Shown here one piece after another: positions 1 to 9,954 of a stretch of DNA of 64,000 bases (position 1 is the first letter of the stretch; every line of letters begins with the position of its first letter). A model generated the notes under the pieces. The model worked only from the letters and a program-made list of their open reading frames with translations. It made no database searches and was not told where the DNA came from. The stretch lies in assembly GCF_023566315.1 (NCBI RefSeq), contig NZ_JAKNSU010000001.1; one strand, 5' to 3'. Made by a program: the position numbers and the translations under genes. This DNA comes from Edwardiiplasma whartonense. Its GTDB lineage: Bacteria; Bacillota_I; Bacilli_A; Mycoplasmatales; Mycoplasmataceae.

Positions 1-776
1 AAAATATAAATCTCCTTGGCTCCATGAGCTTTTAAAGCGTTAGCCGCATTAACAATAGTTCCTGCTGTATCAATTAAATCATCAATGATAAAGCAAGTTT
101 TTCCCTCAATATCTCCCAAAACAAATTCCACTTCTGCTTTGTTTGGTTCTGGACGACGCTTAGCAATTACCGCTACACCTTCAGTTAAACCATGAGTATA
201 TTCATCAACCTTATGAACTCTGGTTAACCCTCCGTGATCTGGAGAAACTAATAAACAATTTTGATAATCCAATTTATCACTAATAATCGTATTAATAATT
301 TGTTCAGCCAAAGTTTGTGAAGTTTCAAAGTTATCAAAAGGAATATCAAAAAATCCCATTGTTTGTGCTGAGTGAATGTCAACTGTAATTACCCGGTTAG
401 CTCCAGCCACAGTTAGCAAATCAGCTACCAGTTTTGCGGTGATGGGTTGACGAGAACCAGCCTTACGATCTTGACGAGCATACCCAAAGTAAGGCATAAC
501 CACATTAATCTTTGCTGCACTAGCACGCTTAAAAGCATCTAAAGCAATTAATAACTCCATCAAGTTTTCATTAACAGGTTGATTGGTTGATTGGACAACA
601 TAGATTTCTTTTCCTCGAACCGATTCTAAGGATTGCACCAATACTTCCCCATCAGCAAACCGAATTGTTTGTACTTTTTTTTGTTCAATACCTAGTTGCT
701 CACAAATCTGGTTAGTAAGTGCTTGACTAGCACTCAACCCAAAGATATTAATATCACGTTTATTATTCTGACCCAT
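1..776 (-). CDS. prs: Ribose-phosphate pyrophosphokinase (PRPP synthetase), 3' end outside window
   Basis: This enzyme makes PRPP from ribose 5-phosphate and ATP for nucleotide synthesis and salvage in the cytoplasm. The first 258 residues are present. They include the family signatures RQDRKAGSRQPITAKLVADL, VDIHSAQ and the PRPP-binding loop DDLIDTAGT. The start is the ATG at 776-774, preceded by an AAAGG-type ribosome site. Full-length enzymes have about 320-350 residues, so roughly 60-90 are missing beyond position 1. Several Trp-free conserved blocks make the identification secure. It is transcribed away from the neighbouring PH-like gene's end, in the same direction, with about 90 bases between them that hold an extended -10 candidate. 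Confidence 0.95.
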   Translation of the reverse strand, partial: MGQNNKRDINIFGLSASQALTNQICEQLGIEQKKVQTIRFADGEVLVQSLESVRGKEIYVVQSTNQPVNENLMELLIALDAFKRASAAKINVVMPYFGYARQDRKAGSRQPITAKLVADLLTVAGANRVITVDIHSAQTMGFFDIPFDNFETSQTLAEQIINTIISDKLDYQNCLLVSPDHGGLTRVHKVDEYTHGLTEGVAVIAKRRPEPNKAEVEFVLGDIEGKTCFIIDDLIDTAGTIVNAANALKAHGAKEIYI

Positions 777-807
777 GCTTTCGACCTTTTCTTTGTTAGT
801 TAATTTT

Positions 808-816
808 ATTTTAGCA
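808..816 (-). promoter_or_regulatory. Candidate extended -10 promoter for prs
   Basis: On the minus strand the sequence reads TGCTAAAAT, an extended -10 element (TGn plus TAAAAT), about 30 bases upstream of the prs ATG. I see no good -35. The position fits a short prs leader. Confidence 0.45.
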
Positions 817-867
817 AAAACCGCTTCAAAGTCCTGATTAATCTTTTATCAAATAATTGTTGCATTT

Positions 868-1524
868 CTATACATCGCAATAAGAATTTTGGCGGCGTTT
901 AAACCAAGTAAACTTTTTACGTTTTGGTAGTTTTTGACTTTCTAATTGCAACTCCTGATTTAACTGCTTGAAATCAATTTGGTGTTGTGGATTAGAATCA
1001 ACTTCAAATTCATGGCTAGTTCTTAATCGTTTAATTGTTTCTTTAAAGTGAATTGTACTGGTTGGATCAGCAGTTTCTAACTTTCAAATACGATACTTTC
1101 ACCCCGATAGGTAAAGATCAACATAAATTCGTGAATCTAAAAAAGCATCTTGTCATAAACGGATACCTTTGATTTTGTCATAAGAATAAACCTTGATTTG
1201 GTTATTGATGATATTGTCTGTGGCTGAAGAACGTTGATAAATCTGTTGATCAGTAACAATTACTACATACAACCGCTGAACTAGAGAATAAGCACTGTTG
1301 GTAGCAAATAAAGCTGAAATGACCTTTTCTTCACGAGGAATCAAGTTTCTAGTTAACTTTCAAAACTGACGAGCAGTTAAGGGTGAAAGCGTATCGTTGC
1401 GTCAGTTTTGGTCAAATAACTGGTCGCGAACCTCATTCATGGTTAAGAAAGCAGTTTTTGTTAATCGGTGTTGCTTTTTTTTGATTTTGCTTAGTTTTGG
1501 TGATTGAACTTGCTTTTTTACCAT
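868..1524 (-). CDS. Conserved hypothetical protein with PH-like middle region
   Basis: The frame encodes 218 residues from ATG 1524 to TAG, with several UGA-encoded Trp. The N-terminus is basic (MVKKQVQSPKLSKIKKKQ), the middle (about residues 55-140) alternates strand-like segments such as LYVVIVTDQQIYQR and IKVYSYDKIKGIRLW, and the C-terminus is basic. The middle resembles bacterial PH-like domains (YokE/bPH type), a fold recognised by pattern only and not by conserved residues. No signal peptide or membrane segment is visible, so it is probably cytoplasmic. It sits upstream of prs on the same strand and divergent from the membrane protein at 1655. The role is unknown. Confidence 0.7.
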
Positions 1525-1654
1525 TATTTCCTACCCTTTGTTACTGAAATTATATCAAAAAGATTGTTTTTTTCTTTTTTGGTCCTATAATGACTAAATA
1601 TGCAATTAATCAAATCGGTTTATTTAGAACCTGATGTGTTAGAGGAAAGCATTT

Positions 1655-2338
1655 ATGGATAGCAATAGTAAAAAAACTAAAAAGATCGTGACCACTGCTG
1701 ATTATATTAGTATCAGTTTTGGGATTTGTGGGATTTTATTTGGAATTCTTAGTCTTTGTGCAATAGCAAGTTTTTGAAGCGAAAAAGAAACACTGCGAAA
1801 CAAAGATGCCTTCATTTTTACCCTAACCACTTTGGTTGTAGACAGTATTTCTGTAGTTGCTGCCTTGATATCTTTCTTTTATGGTTATAAAATTTATAAA
1901 ACTTTAAATAAAAAAGAAACCGATTTGGTTAAAGCTAAATTGGTAAGCCATGAACAAAATTCTTTTATTTTCGATATAGTCTCTTTTTTAATCGGAATTG
2001 TTGGGATGTGTTTTGGATTAACTAGTCTTTTAACAATCACTCCCTGACCAAATGACAAGATTTCAAAGATTGTTACAGGAGTAGGAATTGTTATGGATGC
2101 TTTAAGTTCAGTGATGATTATCTTTGCTTTAAGTGAATACCACAAGTATAACAACACCAGAGAAATCGCTATTCATTTGCGCGAACGAGATTCGTGATAC
2201 CAACTAAGCACTCAAATTAGTATTCACAAGCTAAGAGTAACTCCTAAACATACTCATGGCTTACCATCAAAAAAAGAATCACTAAATATTGCTCATAGTA
2301 AAAATAATCAAGTTAGTAAAAACCGCGTCGAAATTTAA
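1655..2338 (+). CDS. Hypothetical four-helix membrane protein
   Basis: This 227-residue protein starts at ATG 1655 behind AGAGGAAAG and ends at TAA. A short lysine-rich N-terminus (SKKTKKI) precedes four hydrophobic segments: about residues 15-38, 54-75, 98-124 and 135-155. The tail of about 70 residues is polar and basic, with a histidine-rich stretch (THGLPSKK). I do not recognise the family. It stands alone on the plus strand among minus-strand genes and converges on the MATE gene, whose stop codon lies inside the shared terminator. The helix layout suggests an integral membrane protein with a cytoplasmic tail; nothing in it indicates a substrate or enzymatic function. Confidence 0.75.
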
Positions 2339-2349
2339 ACGCGGTTTTT
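2318..2349. terminator. Bidirectional terminator between convergent genes
   Basis: AAAAACCGCG (from 2318) and CGCGGTTTTT (to 2349) form a stem around a 12-base loop. The A run on one side and T run on the other let it work in both directions. It contains the last codons of the 1655 gene and touches the stop codon of the MATE gene. Confidence 0.85.
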
Positions 2350-4393
2350 ATTTTCGAAAATGAGTTTTTTCCAAATTATCAACAATTTCTTCATAACTAA
2401 TTTGGGCTTGCTTTTGTTGTTTTTGATCAACTCCATACTTTACTAAAAACTTGTTATAGCTTGCAAGAGTCATTTTGTCATCACCCTTATTCTTCAACTG
2501 GTGCGTTGCTTTTTGTTGGTAATAAAACCCAATTAACATCGGAATCAAGATAAATGATGAAATCAAATCAGTTAAACCAATAAAGAAAAAGTATCACAGC
2601 GGATTATTTACTCCCTTAGCAGTGAAAAACCCAATTAAAGTTAAGGGAACAAAGATAACCAGCGAACGCAGCGAAGAAGCAATTGTTGCAGCGATCGTTC
2701 GTCCCTTTCCTTGAAATAAACCCAAATCAATATAACTAAAACATGCTAAAGGGTAAAACATAAAGAAAAGAATTAAATACCAGTAAAATTCATTCCCATA
2801 TTTAGCATAAGTAGAAGGAAAGGCAAAAAGTTCTAACATGTAAGGACCAATTGCAAAAACTAACATTAAAATAAAAGCAAATCACCCCAACATCAGTCAA
2901 CTTGAACGTTTCAAAATTTCTAAAATTCGGTCGTTTTTTCCTGCCCCATCATTATAAGCAATCATTGTTCGGACCCCTTGATTTAATCCTACGACTGCTG
3001 AAAGAATAAACTCATTTCACGGAGTAATTGAAGAAATTAATTGTTGAAGAATTGATACCCCCCCGTTAGCTTCAATTGAAGGTCCAGATCTTGATGCTGG
3101 TAACCGGATTACCAATGATGTGGTTAAATAGCCATTCACCACAAAAGAAAAGTAATTAATAAAGTTAGGAAATCCAGCCTTCAAAGCATAAGTTAAATTC
3201 TTCAAGCGAAGATTAAACAAATCGTGAAAACTAAAGTTAGAATAAGTCACTTTACTAAAAAACATCACAATTAAACAATAGATAAACTGGTATAAAAAAG
3301 AAAAGATTGTTCCTAATTGAGCAGCAGTCAATTCTAAATCAGTATATTTCATCAATAAGATTGAGGTAAGAAATTTCACTCCCAAACTTGTGATTGTCAT
3401 AATCATGATATGAATCATTTTTCCTTCACTACGCAACATGTTCATACTCATAAACGCTAAAAAGATGGCACTAATTCCATAAATTAGGGGTTGAACATCT
3501 TTTCAAGCTAACTCTTCAACAATTAAATTTTGGTTATGACCCATTTGAGAAGCAATTAAAATTTGTCCTCATGGACGATAAGATAAAGCAAATAAAACTA
3601 CTCCGATAATAATTGAACCCAAAAAAGAATAAGTTAACCCATTCCCAGCAATTTCTTTAAGCTTTTCTTTATTTCTTTTCCCAAATTCAGTAGAATAGTG
3701 CATTCCTGCTCCAATGGCTAAAATCTGAGTAAAAGAAAGCACAATGTTATATGATTGCACCGTATATTGGGTGGAGACATTAATGTACTCTTTCATCTTT
3801 GCACTCGTGATAGAAATGTTGTTATCCTTAAGAAAGTTTAAAAGGCTAAGTGGACCGTTGGTAGGATCGGCAAAATCGATGCCATTTTCAATCTTAAAGT
3901 AATTAAAAACTGTTTCTGCTTGTTGATTGTTTAATTGAAAGTATTGTTTTAAGGTAGCAATAAATAATCCATGATCATTAGCAATCCCCGTGGTATTATT
4001 CAAACTTTGCAAAAGAATCGAATGACTATCATCTCCAACCATATATTGTAAATAAAGCGGGTTTTTAATCGCGTTGGGAGTGACAAAAATTAAGGAAAGT
4101 GATTTATCTAAAATGTTATAAAGTCCTTGGACAACCATCAAAACAATTGTTGGCAAACAAAAAAACCAGATAGCTTTTCACGTACTTGCATAGCGCAGCA
4201 TTGCTTCACGTTTAGTCATCATCGGAATAAAAAGTTTATCTTCATCCCACCCACCATTCAAACGAACTAACTCTTTTTGTTGTTCAGTAGTTAAAGAAAC
4301 CTTTTGTTTTGAAGAAGATGTTTTTGTTCCATATAACCACTTAAAAAAGGGTTGATCGTATCAATTACTCTTGATCTTTTTTGATTTATGCAT
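2348..4393 (-). CDS. MATE-family efflux transporter
   Basis: This 681-residue integral membrane protein has about twelve hydrophobic segments spread from residue about 80 to 630. A polar N-terminal region of about 75 residues (basic, with SSSKQK) and a charged tail ending THFRK flank the core. Segments such as LPTIVLMVVQGLYNILDKSL and ISAIFLAFMSMNMLRSEGKM match the MATE/flippase superfamily, which uses ion gradients to export drugs or lipid-linked compounds. It is longer than typical MATE proteins (about 450 residues), owing to the N-terminus and an insert of about 100 residues in the first half (residues about 100-200). UGA-Trp codons split the frame repeatedly, but all pieces share one frame. 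The start is ATG 4393. It is divergent from the ABC-F gene, so one region may control both. The substrate is unknown. Confidence 0.85.
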
Positions 4394-4531
4394 ACTTTTT
4401 TTATTCTAACCCAGAATTAATCTTTCCAAAAATTATTACCAAATTAATTCTTTAATTTAGGAAAATACCATAATTTAATCAAAATTCAAATAAATAACCT
4501 TTAAAAAAGTTGTTTTTGTAACTTGTTTGTT

Positions 4532-4683
4532 TAGTTAATAATCAAAAAATAATATAATTCATAGGAGTTAAAGTTTCGAAATGAATGTTAACAAAAATGA
4601 GTTAAATTAACACTGTAATCAATAAAAACTGTCTTTTTTTAAATCGTTGTCGAATAGAAAGTATTTCGGAAATAAACTATAAT
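4532..4683 (+). promoter_or_regulatory. Control region of the ABC-F gene: two promoter candidates, a 9-codon ORF and a palindrome
   Basis: The 343-base gap 4394-4736 holds no long gene. TTAGTT (4532-4537), a 16-base spacer and TATAAT (4554-4559) form a good promoter. An AGGAG (4563-4567) then precedes a possible nine-codon ORF, MNVNKNELN, at 4581-4610, though the 13-base spacing is long. A T-rich tract follows at about 4634. The perfect palindrome TATTTCGGAAATA (4662-4674) lies just before a second TATAAT (4678-4683). Leader-peptide control is known for several resistance-type ABC-F genes; that it happens here is inference. Confidence 0.4.
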
Positions 4684-4736
4684 TAAAATGTATTGTGTAA
4701 GTTTGTGCTAAACAATATAGCAAAGGGAATTGGGTT

Positions 4737-6272
4737 ATGAGTATATTATTTATTGAAAATTTGACACACGCCAATGGAAATAAATTACTTTATAAAAACA
4801 GTTCTCTTCGTATCAACAAAGGGGAACATGTTGCCCTACTAGGACCGAACGGTGCTGGAAAAACTACTTTATTAAATATCATTAGTGAAAAAATCACTTT
4901 CGATCAAGGTAATGTCGAATTACACCCACGAGCAAAAATGGGATATTTAGATCAACACCAAGATATCGATTTGAAATTAAAAGTTGATGATTATTTAAAA
5001 GACGCCTATCGTAATTTATACGATATTAACGATCAGATTCACGAAATCTATGAAAAAATGGCTGTTGAGTATCAAGAAGCGGATTTGATTAAAGCGCTGG
5101 CATTACAAGAACAACTAAATGTGCAGGGGTTTGATCAAATTGATAAACAAGTTGGAAACTTAGTTAATGGTTTAGGAATTGAACTTCCTAACCTAAATAA
5201 AACTCTTGGTGAACTATCAGGAGGTCAACGAGGAAAGGTCTTATTAGCAAAGTTATTACTAGCTAACGATGACTTTATCTTACTTGACGAACCAACCAAC
5301 TTTTTAGACGTTGAGCAAGTGGAATGACTAGCAAAGTTTTTACAAAATTATGAAAATAGTTTTCTTTTAGTTTCCCATGACAACGACTTTATTAACCAAA
5401 CAGTCAACGTTATTTACGCAATCGAAAATAGAGAAATAAACCGCTATGTGGGAAATTACAACAAATATCTGGAATTATCACAGTTAAGAAAATACCAGTA
5501 TGATCAAGCAGTTAAAAGTCAACAACAACAGATTAACAAACTGCAAGAATATGTGGCAAAAAACAAAGCTCGAGCTTCAACTGCTGCAAGCGCTCAATCA
5601 AGACAAAAACAATTAGATAAAATGAATGTGTTAGAAGAACGCAGAGATTTAGTCAAACCAAAGATGAATTTTCGTTACAGAAGACCAAGTGCAAGTGTAG
5701 TCGCTAAGATTAATAACCTAGAAATAGGTTATGATTTTTCATTACTACAACGACCCTTAAATTTTGAATTGAGGGAAGGGGAAAAGGCAATTGTGAAGGG
5801 TTATAACGGAATTGGTAAAACTACATTCTTAAAAACATTAGCAGGAGAATTAAACCCCTTTAAAGGGCAAGTCGAACTCGGGAACGGGGTGAGTGTGGCC
5901 TTTTTCCACCAAATTGAACAATTTGGCGAAGAAACCCCAGTTCAACTTTTAAAACGTGAATATCCAATGATGACTGATAGTGAGATTAGACAAACTATCG
6001 GAAGATTTGGAATTAAGTCGAACTTGATGAACCATCCGATGAATTTACTTTCGGGAGGAGAACAAACCAAGGTGAGACTTTCGGCGCTGAGTTTACAACC
6101 ATGTAACCTATTAATTCTCGATGAACCAACTAATCATATTGATGTCTTAGCCAAAGAGGCTCTTTTAGAAGCGATCCAAGCTTTTGAAGGCACTGTTCTT
6201 CTAACAACTCACGACATCAATTTTGAAACAAATTGGGCAGATAAGGTCTTGAACTTCGAAGATTTAGTTTAA
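4737..6272 (+). CDS. ABC-F family ATPase (ribosome-associated)
   Basis: This 511-residue soluble protein has two ABC domains and no membrane segment, the hallmark of the ABC-F family, which acts on ribosomes (translation factors or antibiotic protection). The first domain has Walker A GPNGAGKT (36-43), LSGGQ and LLDEPTN. The second has GYNGIGKT (about 355-362), LSGGEQ and LILDEPTNHID. Between them, about residues 240-310 are rich in Q, K and A with a predicted helical-hairpin character, the linker that reaches the peptidyl-transferase region in characterised members. The start is ATG 4737 behind AAAGGGA. A MarR gene follows after 56 bases, probably in the same transcript. Whether this is a housekeeping or a resistance ABC-F cannot be decided from sequence alone. 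Confidence 0.9.
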
Positions 6273-6328
6273 ATCACGAATTGTCAAACCTTAACTAAGG
6301 AAAATTAGAAATAGGAGAGAAAATTTTT

Positions 6329-6742
6329 ATGGACGATAGAAATTTTTCTGTTGTTACTAACTTTGCTTTAGATTCTTTCAACCTTGTAAAAAAAATCCAA
6401 AAAGAAATCAACAAAAAATACAACATTCACGCTGATAACTTATTCTACGTGTTAACTGTTTATTCTAACGAAGGTTTAAACCAAGAAAAAATTGGGGAAA
6501 TCTTATGAGTAAATAAATCTAAAGTAGCAAGAACGCTAAACACTTTAGAAGATGAAGGGTTTGTAGAACGTCGTCAAGATCGTTCTAACCGTCGTCAAAA
6601 TAACATTTACACTACTCCTAAGGGAAAAAGAGTGTTCAATGACACCATGGATTTATACAAGAAAATGTTAGCATCAGTTGATGCTGATGAATTTAAAAGC
6701 AAGTTAAACGGTTTTGTGCAAGCAAGCTTAAGTAATAACTAA
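6329..6742 (+). CDS. MarR-family transcriptional regulator
   Basis: This 137-residue protein starts at ATG 6329 behind a strong AGGAGA. The centre (about residues 38-90) is a winged helix: a helix-turn-helix with QEKIGEILWVNKSKVARTLN, then LEDEGFVERRQDRSNRRQNN, the wing hairpin typical of MarR, and flanking helices used for dimerisation. One UGA encodes Trp inside the helix-turn-helix. It is the second gene behind the ABC-F ATPase, and it faces the MATE gene across the divergent region, so it may repress that region in response to a small molecule. That target is inferred from position only; the palindrome at 4662-4674 is a candidate operator. Confidence 0.9.
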
Positions 6743-6748
6743 TGCAAG

Positions 6749-6778
6749 AAAAACTAGGATTATTCCTAGTTTTTTTTA
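6749..6778. terminator. Terminator shared by the MarR and tatD genes
   Basis: AACTAGGA (6752-6759) pairs with TCCTAGTT (6764-6771) around a short loop. A-rich sequence lies before it and a T8 run follows. The stop codon of the convergent TatD gene (6776-6778) lies at its edge. Confidence 0.85.
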
Positions 6779-7570
6779 TTTAATTCTAAAAATTCGCTCA
6801 CCATTTTTCCTGGTAGCAGAAATAATATCATCACTATCTAATTTTTTTAGTTTAGCAATTTTTTTCACAATAATTGGGGCAAGCCGTGGGTAGTTAACCT
6901 TACCTTCAAAAGGAATGGGAGAATTGTACGGAGCGTCGGTTTCGATTAACAATTGGTTCAAACTCATCTTCTGAACAATTGTTGCTAAGACTTCATTTTC
7001 AGGATAAGTAATCATTCCTGAAAATGACAAGTAATAACCACGATTTAAGAACTCTTCAGCAAACTGTTCATTGCCTTCTCAAGAATGAATCACAGCATTC
7101 TTTACTTTGTACTGGTCAAGGATTTCTAAACTATCTTGATAAGCTTGAATTTGGTCCTTAACATCCTTAACATGGAGGACGACTGGAAGATCACGATCTA
7201 AAGCAATTTTAATTTGAGCAATAAAAATTGCTTTTTGTTCTTCTTTAAATTTGTTAGTACGACTATAATCTAGTCCAATTTCTCCAATTGCAACCACATT
7301 ATTTCCGCTAGTCATCTCTGTAATAGCATCCAATGCTTGAGAAGTAAAATACTGGGCTTCATTAGGATGAATTCCAATAATTGCATAAACATTAGGATAA
7401 ACACTGGCATAACGCAAAGCAATTTTTGATGACTTCACATCATAACCAACAACATTTAACATACTTACACCCGCTTGTTGAGCACTCTTAATTAAATCCC
7501 CAGCAGTGGTATCCATTTGTAGGTAAACTTCATCATTTAAGTGAGTATGAGTATCATAAATTCCAGCCAT
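6776..7570 (-). CDS. TatD-family metal-dependent hydrolase (putative DNase), copy 1
   Basis: This 264-residue TIM-barrel metalloenzyme belongs to the TatD family, whose members are metal-dependent exonucleases; D-tyrosyl-tRNA deacylase roles have also been proposed. Metal ligands are visible: HTH at residues 8-10, the Glu of AIGEIGLDY, the His of VVLHVKD, the His of VIHSWEG and the Asp of IETDAPY. It starts at ATG 7570 behind GGAGG. The HSWEG motif replaces the usual HCFSG but keeps the His. It is followed upstream by a second TatD gene in the same direction, 77 bases away; the two proteins are clearly paralogous but diverged. No membrane segment is present. Confidence 0.88.
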
Positions 7571-7647
7571 TTTATTTCCTCCGCTAATGTCTTAATTTTA
7601 TAACAATTAGGTTAAAGAAAAACAGTTTTATTTGTGTTTATCTTAAT

Positions 7648-8457
7648 TTACTGATTCAAGAAAAAGTGAAAGGCGTTCTGAGTAGTTTTTTCGATCACTA
7701 ATTGAGGACTAACTCCTTTCAATTCAGCAATCTTGTTCACTGTTAAACCAAGATACTTACTAAAATTCATTTGTCCACGAAAAGGATCAGGGGTCAAATA
7801 AGGAGCATCGGTTTCAAGTAACATTCGTTCTAAAGGGATAATTTTTACCGCATCTTGTAATTGCTTGGCATTTTTAAAAGTGACTGCTCCCCCAATCTCT
7901 AAATAACAACCATGATCAAGAAATTTTTGCGCATAACTTTTATTAGCAGAAAAACAATGAACAACCTTCTTCTCTACTTGATAATCTTTTAAAATCATCA
8001 ACGCATCATCATAAGCTTGAAAATGATTAACCTGATCACGAAGGTGCATCATTAACGGAAGTTTGGTCTCTTGAGCAATTTTGATTTGTGCTTTAAATCA
8101 CTTTTGTTGAAGTTCAATCTCTTTGTTTGAATAAAAATAATCTAAACCAACTTCACCAATGCCAACTACTTTTTTATTAACTGTTAATTCCTTTAATACT
8201 GCTAAATCATCAAAAGAGTGTTGACCAACCTCATTAGGATGCACTCCAATAATGGCAAAAGCGTTAGTAAAAGGTTCAACTTGACGAATTGCTAGTTGGG
8301 ATGAGGCAAGACTAAAACCAACATTATTAAAGTAGCCAACTCCTGCATCCATAGCCTCACTAATAATGGTATTTAAAGCAATTTTTTCTTCTTGATACCA
8401 AGAGTCATTAAAATGAGTGTGAGCATCATAAATTTTTGAATTATCAAGTTTTAACAT
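7648..8457 (-). CDS. TatD-family metal-dependent hydrolase (putative DNase), copy 2
   Basis: This 269-residue TatD protein keeps all expected metal ligands: HTH at residues 13-15, the Glu of GIGEVGLDY, the His of MMHLRD, the His of VVHCFSA (closer to the family consensus than copy 1) and the Asp of LETDAPY. It begins only six bases after the mnmE stop, with the ribosome site inside the end of mnmE, so the two are probably co-transcribed. In many Firmicutes a single tatD lies near metG, rnmV and rsmA at this side of the chromosome; here it is duplicated and next to mnmE. Which copy is the functional counterpart of the Firmicute enzyme cannot be told by eye. Confidence 0.9.
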
Positions 8458-8463
8458 TAAAAC

Positions 8464-9822
8464 CTACTTTCCTAAACAATACTTACGAAAAATGTTGTCA
8501 ATAATTTCTTCATCATATTCTTGACCAATCAATTCACCCAAGCTATTTCATCCATCCATCAAATCAACATTAACAATGTCGATTGGATAATCGTGATTTA
8601 AATTAGTTAAAGCGTTTTTACAACTAAGAGCAACTTTTTCTAACAAAGCAATTTGGTTCAAATTAATTAATAACAAATCGTCATTTTTCAAGATTTCATC
8701 GTTATTATATAAAACTTTAATCGCTTTAATCAAATCATCAATATCATTGTCTACAGCATTAGTCAAAATTACTTCCTCATTGAAATAAGTTTGTACTTGA
8801 GTAATTTCATTCACAGTCAAAGACTTAGCTTTATTTAAGATAATTAAATGGGGTTTATTTTTAACTTGATTAAATAAAACTTTATTTTCTTGGTTATTGA
8901 AGTTATCAAAGTTAACCACATACAAAATCAATTGTGCTGTAGTTAAATACTCTTTAGCTTTATTAATTCCCAAACTTTCAACCACATCAGTGGTTTGACG
9001 AATTCCTGCTGTATCAATTAAATTAATTGTAACTCCTTCTAAATTAATCTTACCTTCAACAATATCACGAGTAGTACCAGGAATATCAGTAACAATTGCT
9101 TTATTTTCATTAATTAAAGCATTTAATAAAGAAGATTTTCCGACGTTAGTTTGACCAATGATCGCAGTTTTAATCCCTTCAATTGCTTTCATTGCTAACT
9201 TTGAACGGTGAATAATTGCTTGTAACTGTTCAAGAATTGAAGTTAAAGTTAACTTTAATTCTTCGGGAGTAGAACCTTCGATATCATCATAATCAGGATA
9301 ATCAATTGAAACTTGAATTCGAGAAATTAAATCCATTAAACTTGCTTTAAAACTAAGAATCGCTTGATTATTTTTCCCACTCATATTATCAACACCAATT
9401 TTTAAAGCTAAATCATTGGTTGCATGAATTAAATCATTAATTCCTTCTGCTTGAATTAAATCAATCTTATTATTTAAGAAGGCACGTTGGGAAAATTCTC
9501 CTTTTAAAGCCATTCTAGCTCCTTTTTGAATTAACAAGTTAATAATTCTTTGGGTGTTCAAAATTCCGCCATGACAGGCAATTTCTATCACTTCTTCGCC
9601 AGTGAACGAAGCAGGAGCATTATAGAAAGTGATAACAACTTCATCAACTAATTGTTCTTGATCATACAATCTCCGGAAATAAAAACCACGAGAATCAGGA
9701 ATTGATTGCTGAGTTAATTGGTTAATTAAATTTAAAGCTTCACTACCACTAAGACGAATTAAAGCAATCGCTTGGGTTGTTAAAGTAGTAGCAGGAGCTA
9801 TGATGGTATCGTTAACTTTCAT
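8464..9822 (-). CDS. mnmE: tRNA modification GTPase MnmE
   Basis: MnmE works with MnmG to modify the wobble uridine of certain tRNAs (5-carboxymethylaminomethyl group), using GTP and a folate C1 unit. The 452-residue protein has the N-terminal folate-binding domain (residues 1-115, with FTGEEVIEIACHGG), a helical domain, and an inserted Ras-like G domain: P-loop GQTNVGKS (223-230), DIPGTTRD, DTAGIRQ and LNKAK. It ends in CLGK, the invariant C-terminal Cys motif. The true end is TAG at 8464-8466, beyond a UGA-Trp. The start is ATG 9822. tatD copy 2 follows at six bases. Length and motifs match the family fully. Confidence 0.98.
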
Positions 9823-9922
9823 GTTCTTATCCTCTTAATGTATCTATTTTAACTAAAAACGTTGAATTTAAAAAAGAAACTTGAGAAAAAATATTTTGTC
9901 ATATTAATCTTTTAATAAAGAA

Positions 9923-9947
9923 AAAAATGTCCCATCAGGACATTTTT
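9923..9947 (-). terminator. Terminator of the rpmH-rnpA-yidC unit
   Basis: Read on the minus strand, AAAAATGTCC and GGACATTTTT pair around a five-base loop, followed by T-rich sequence. It lies just downstream of the yidC stop and 100 bases upstream of mnmE. Confidence 0.85.
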
Positions 9948-9954
9948 GGCTAAA

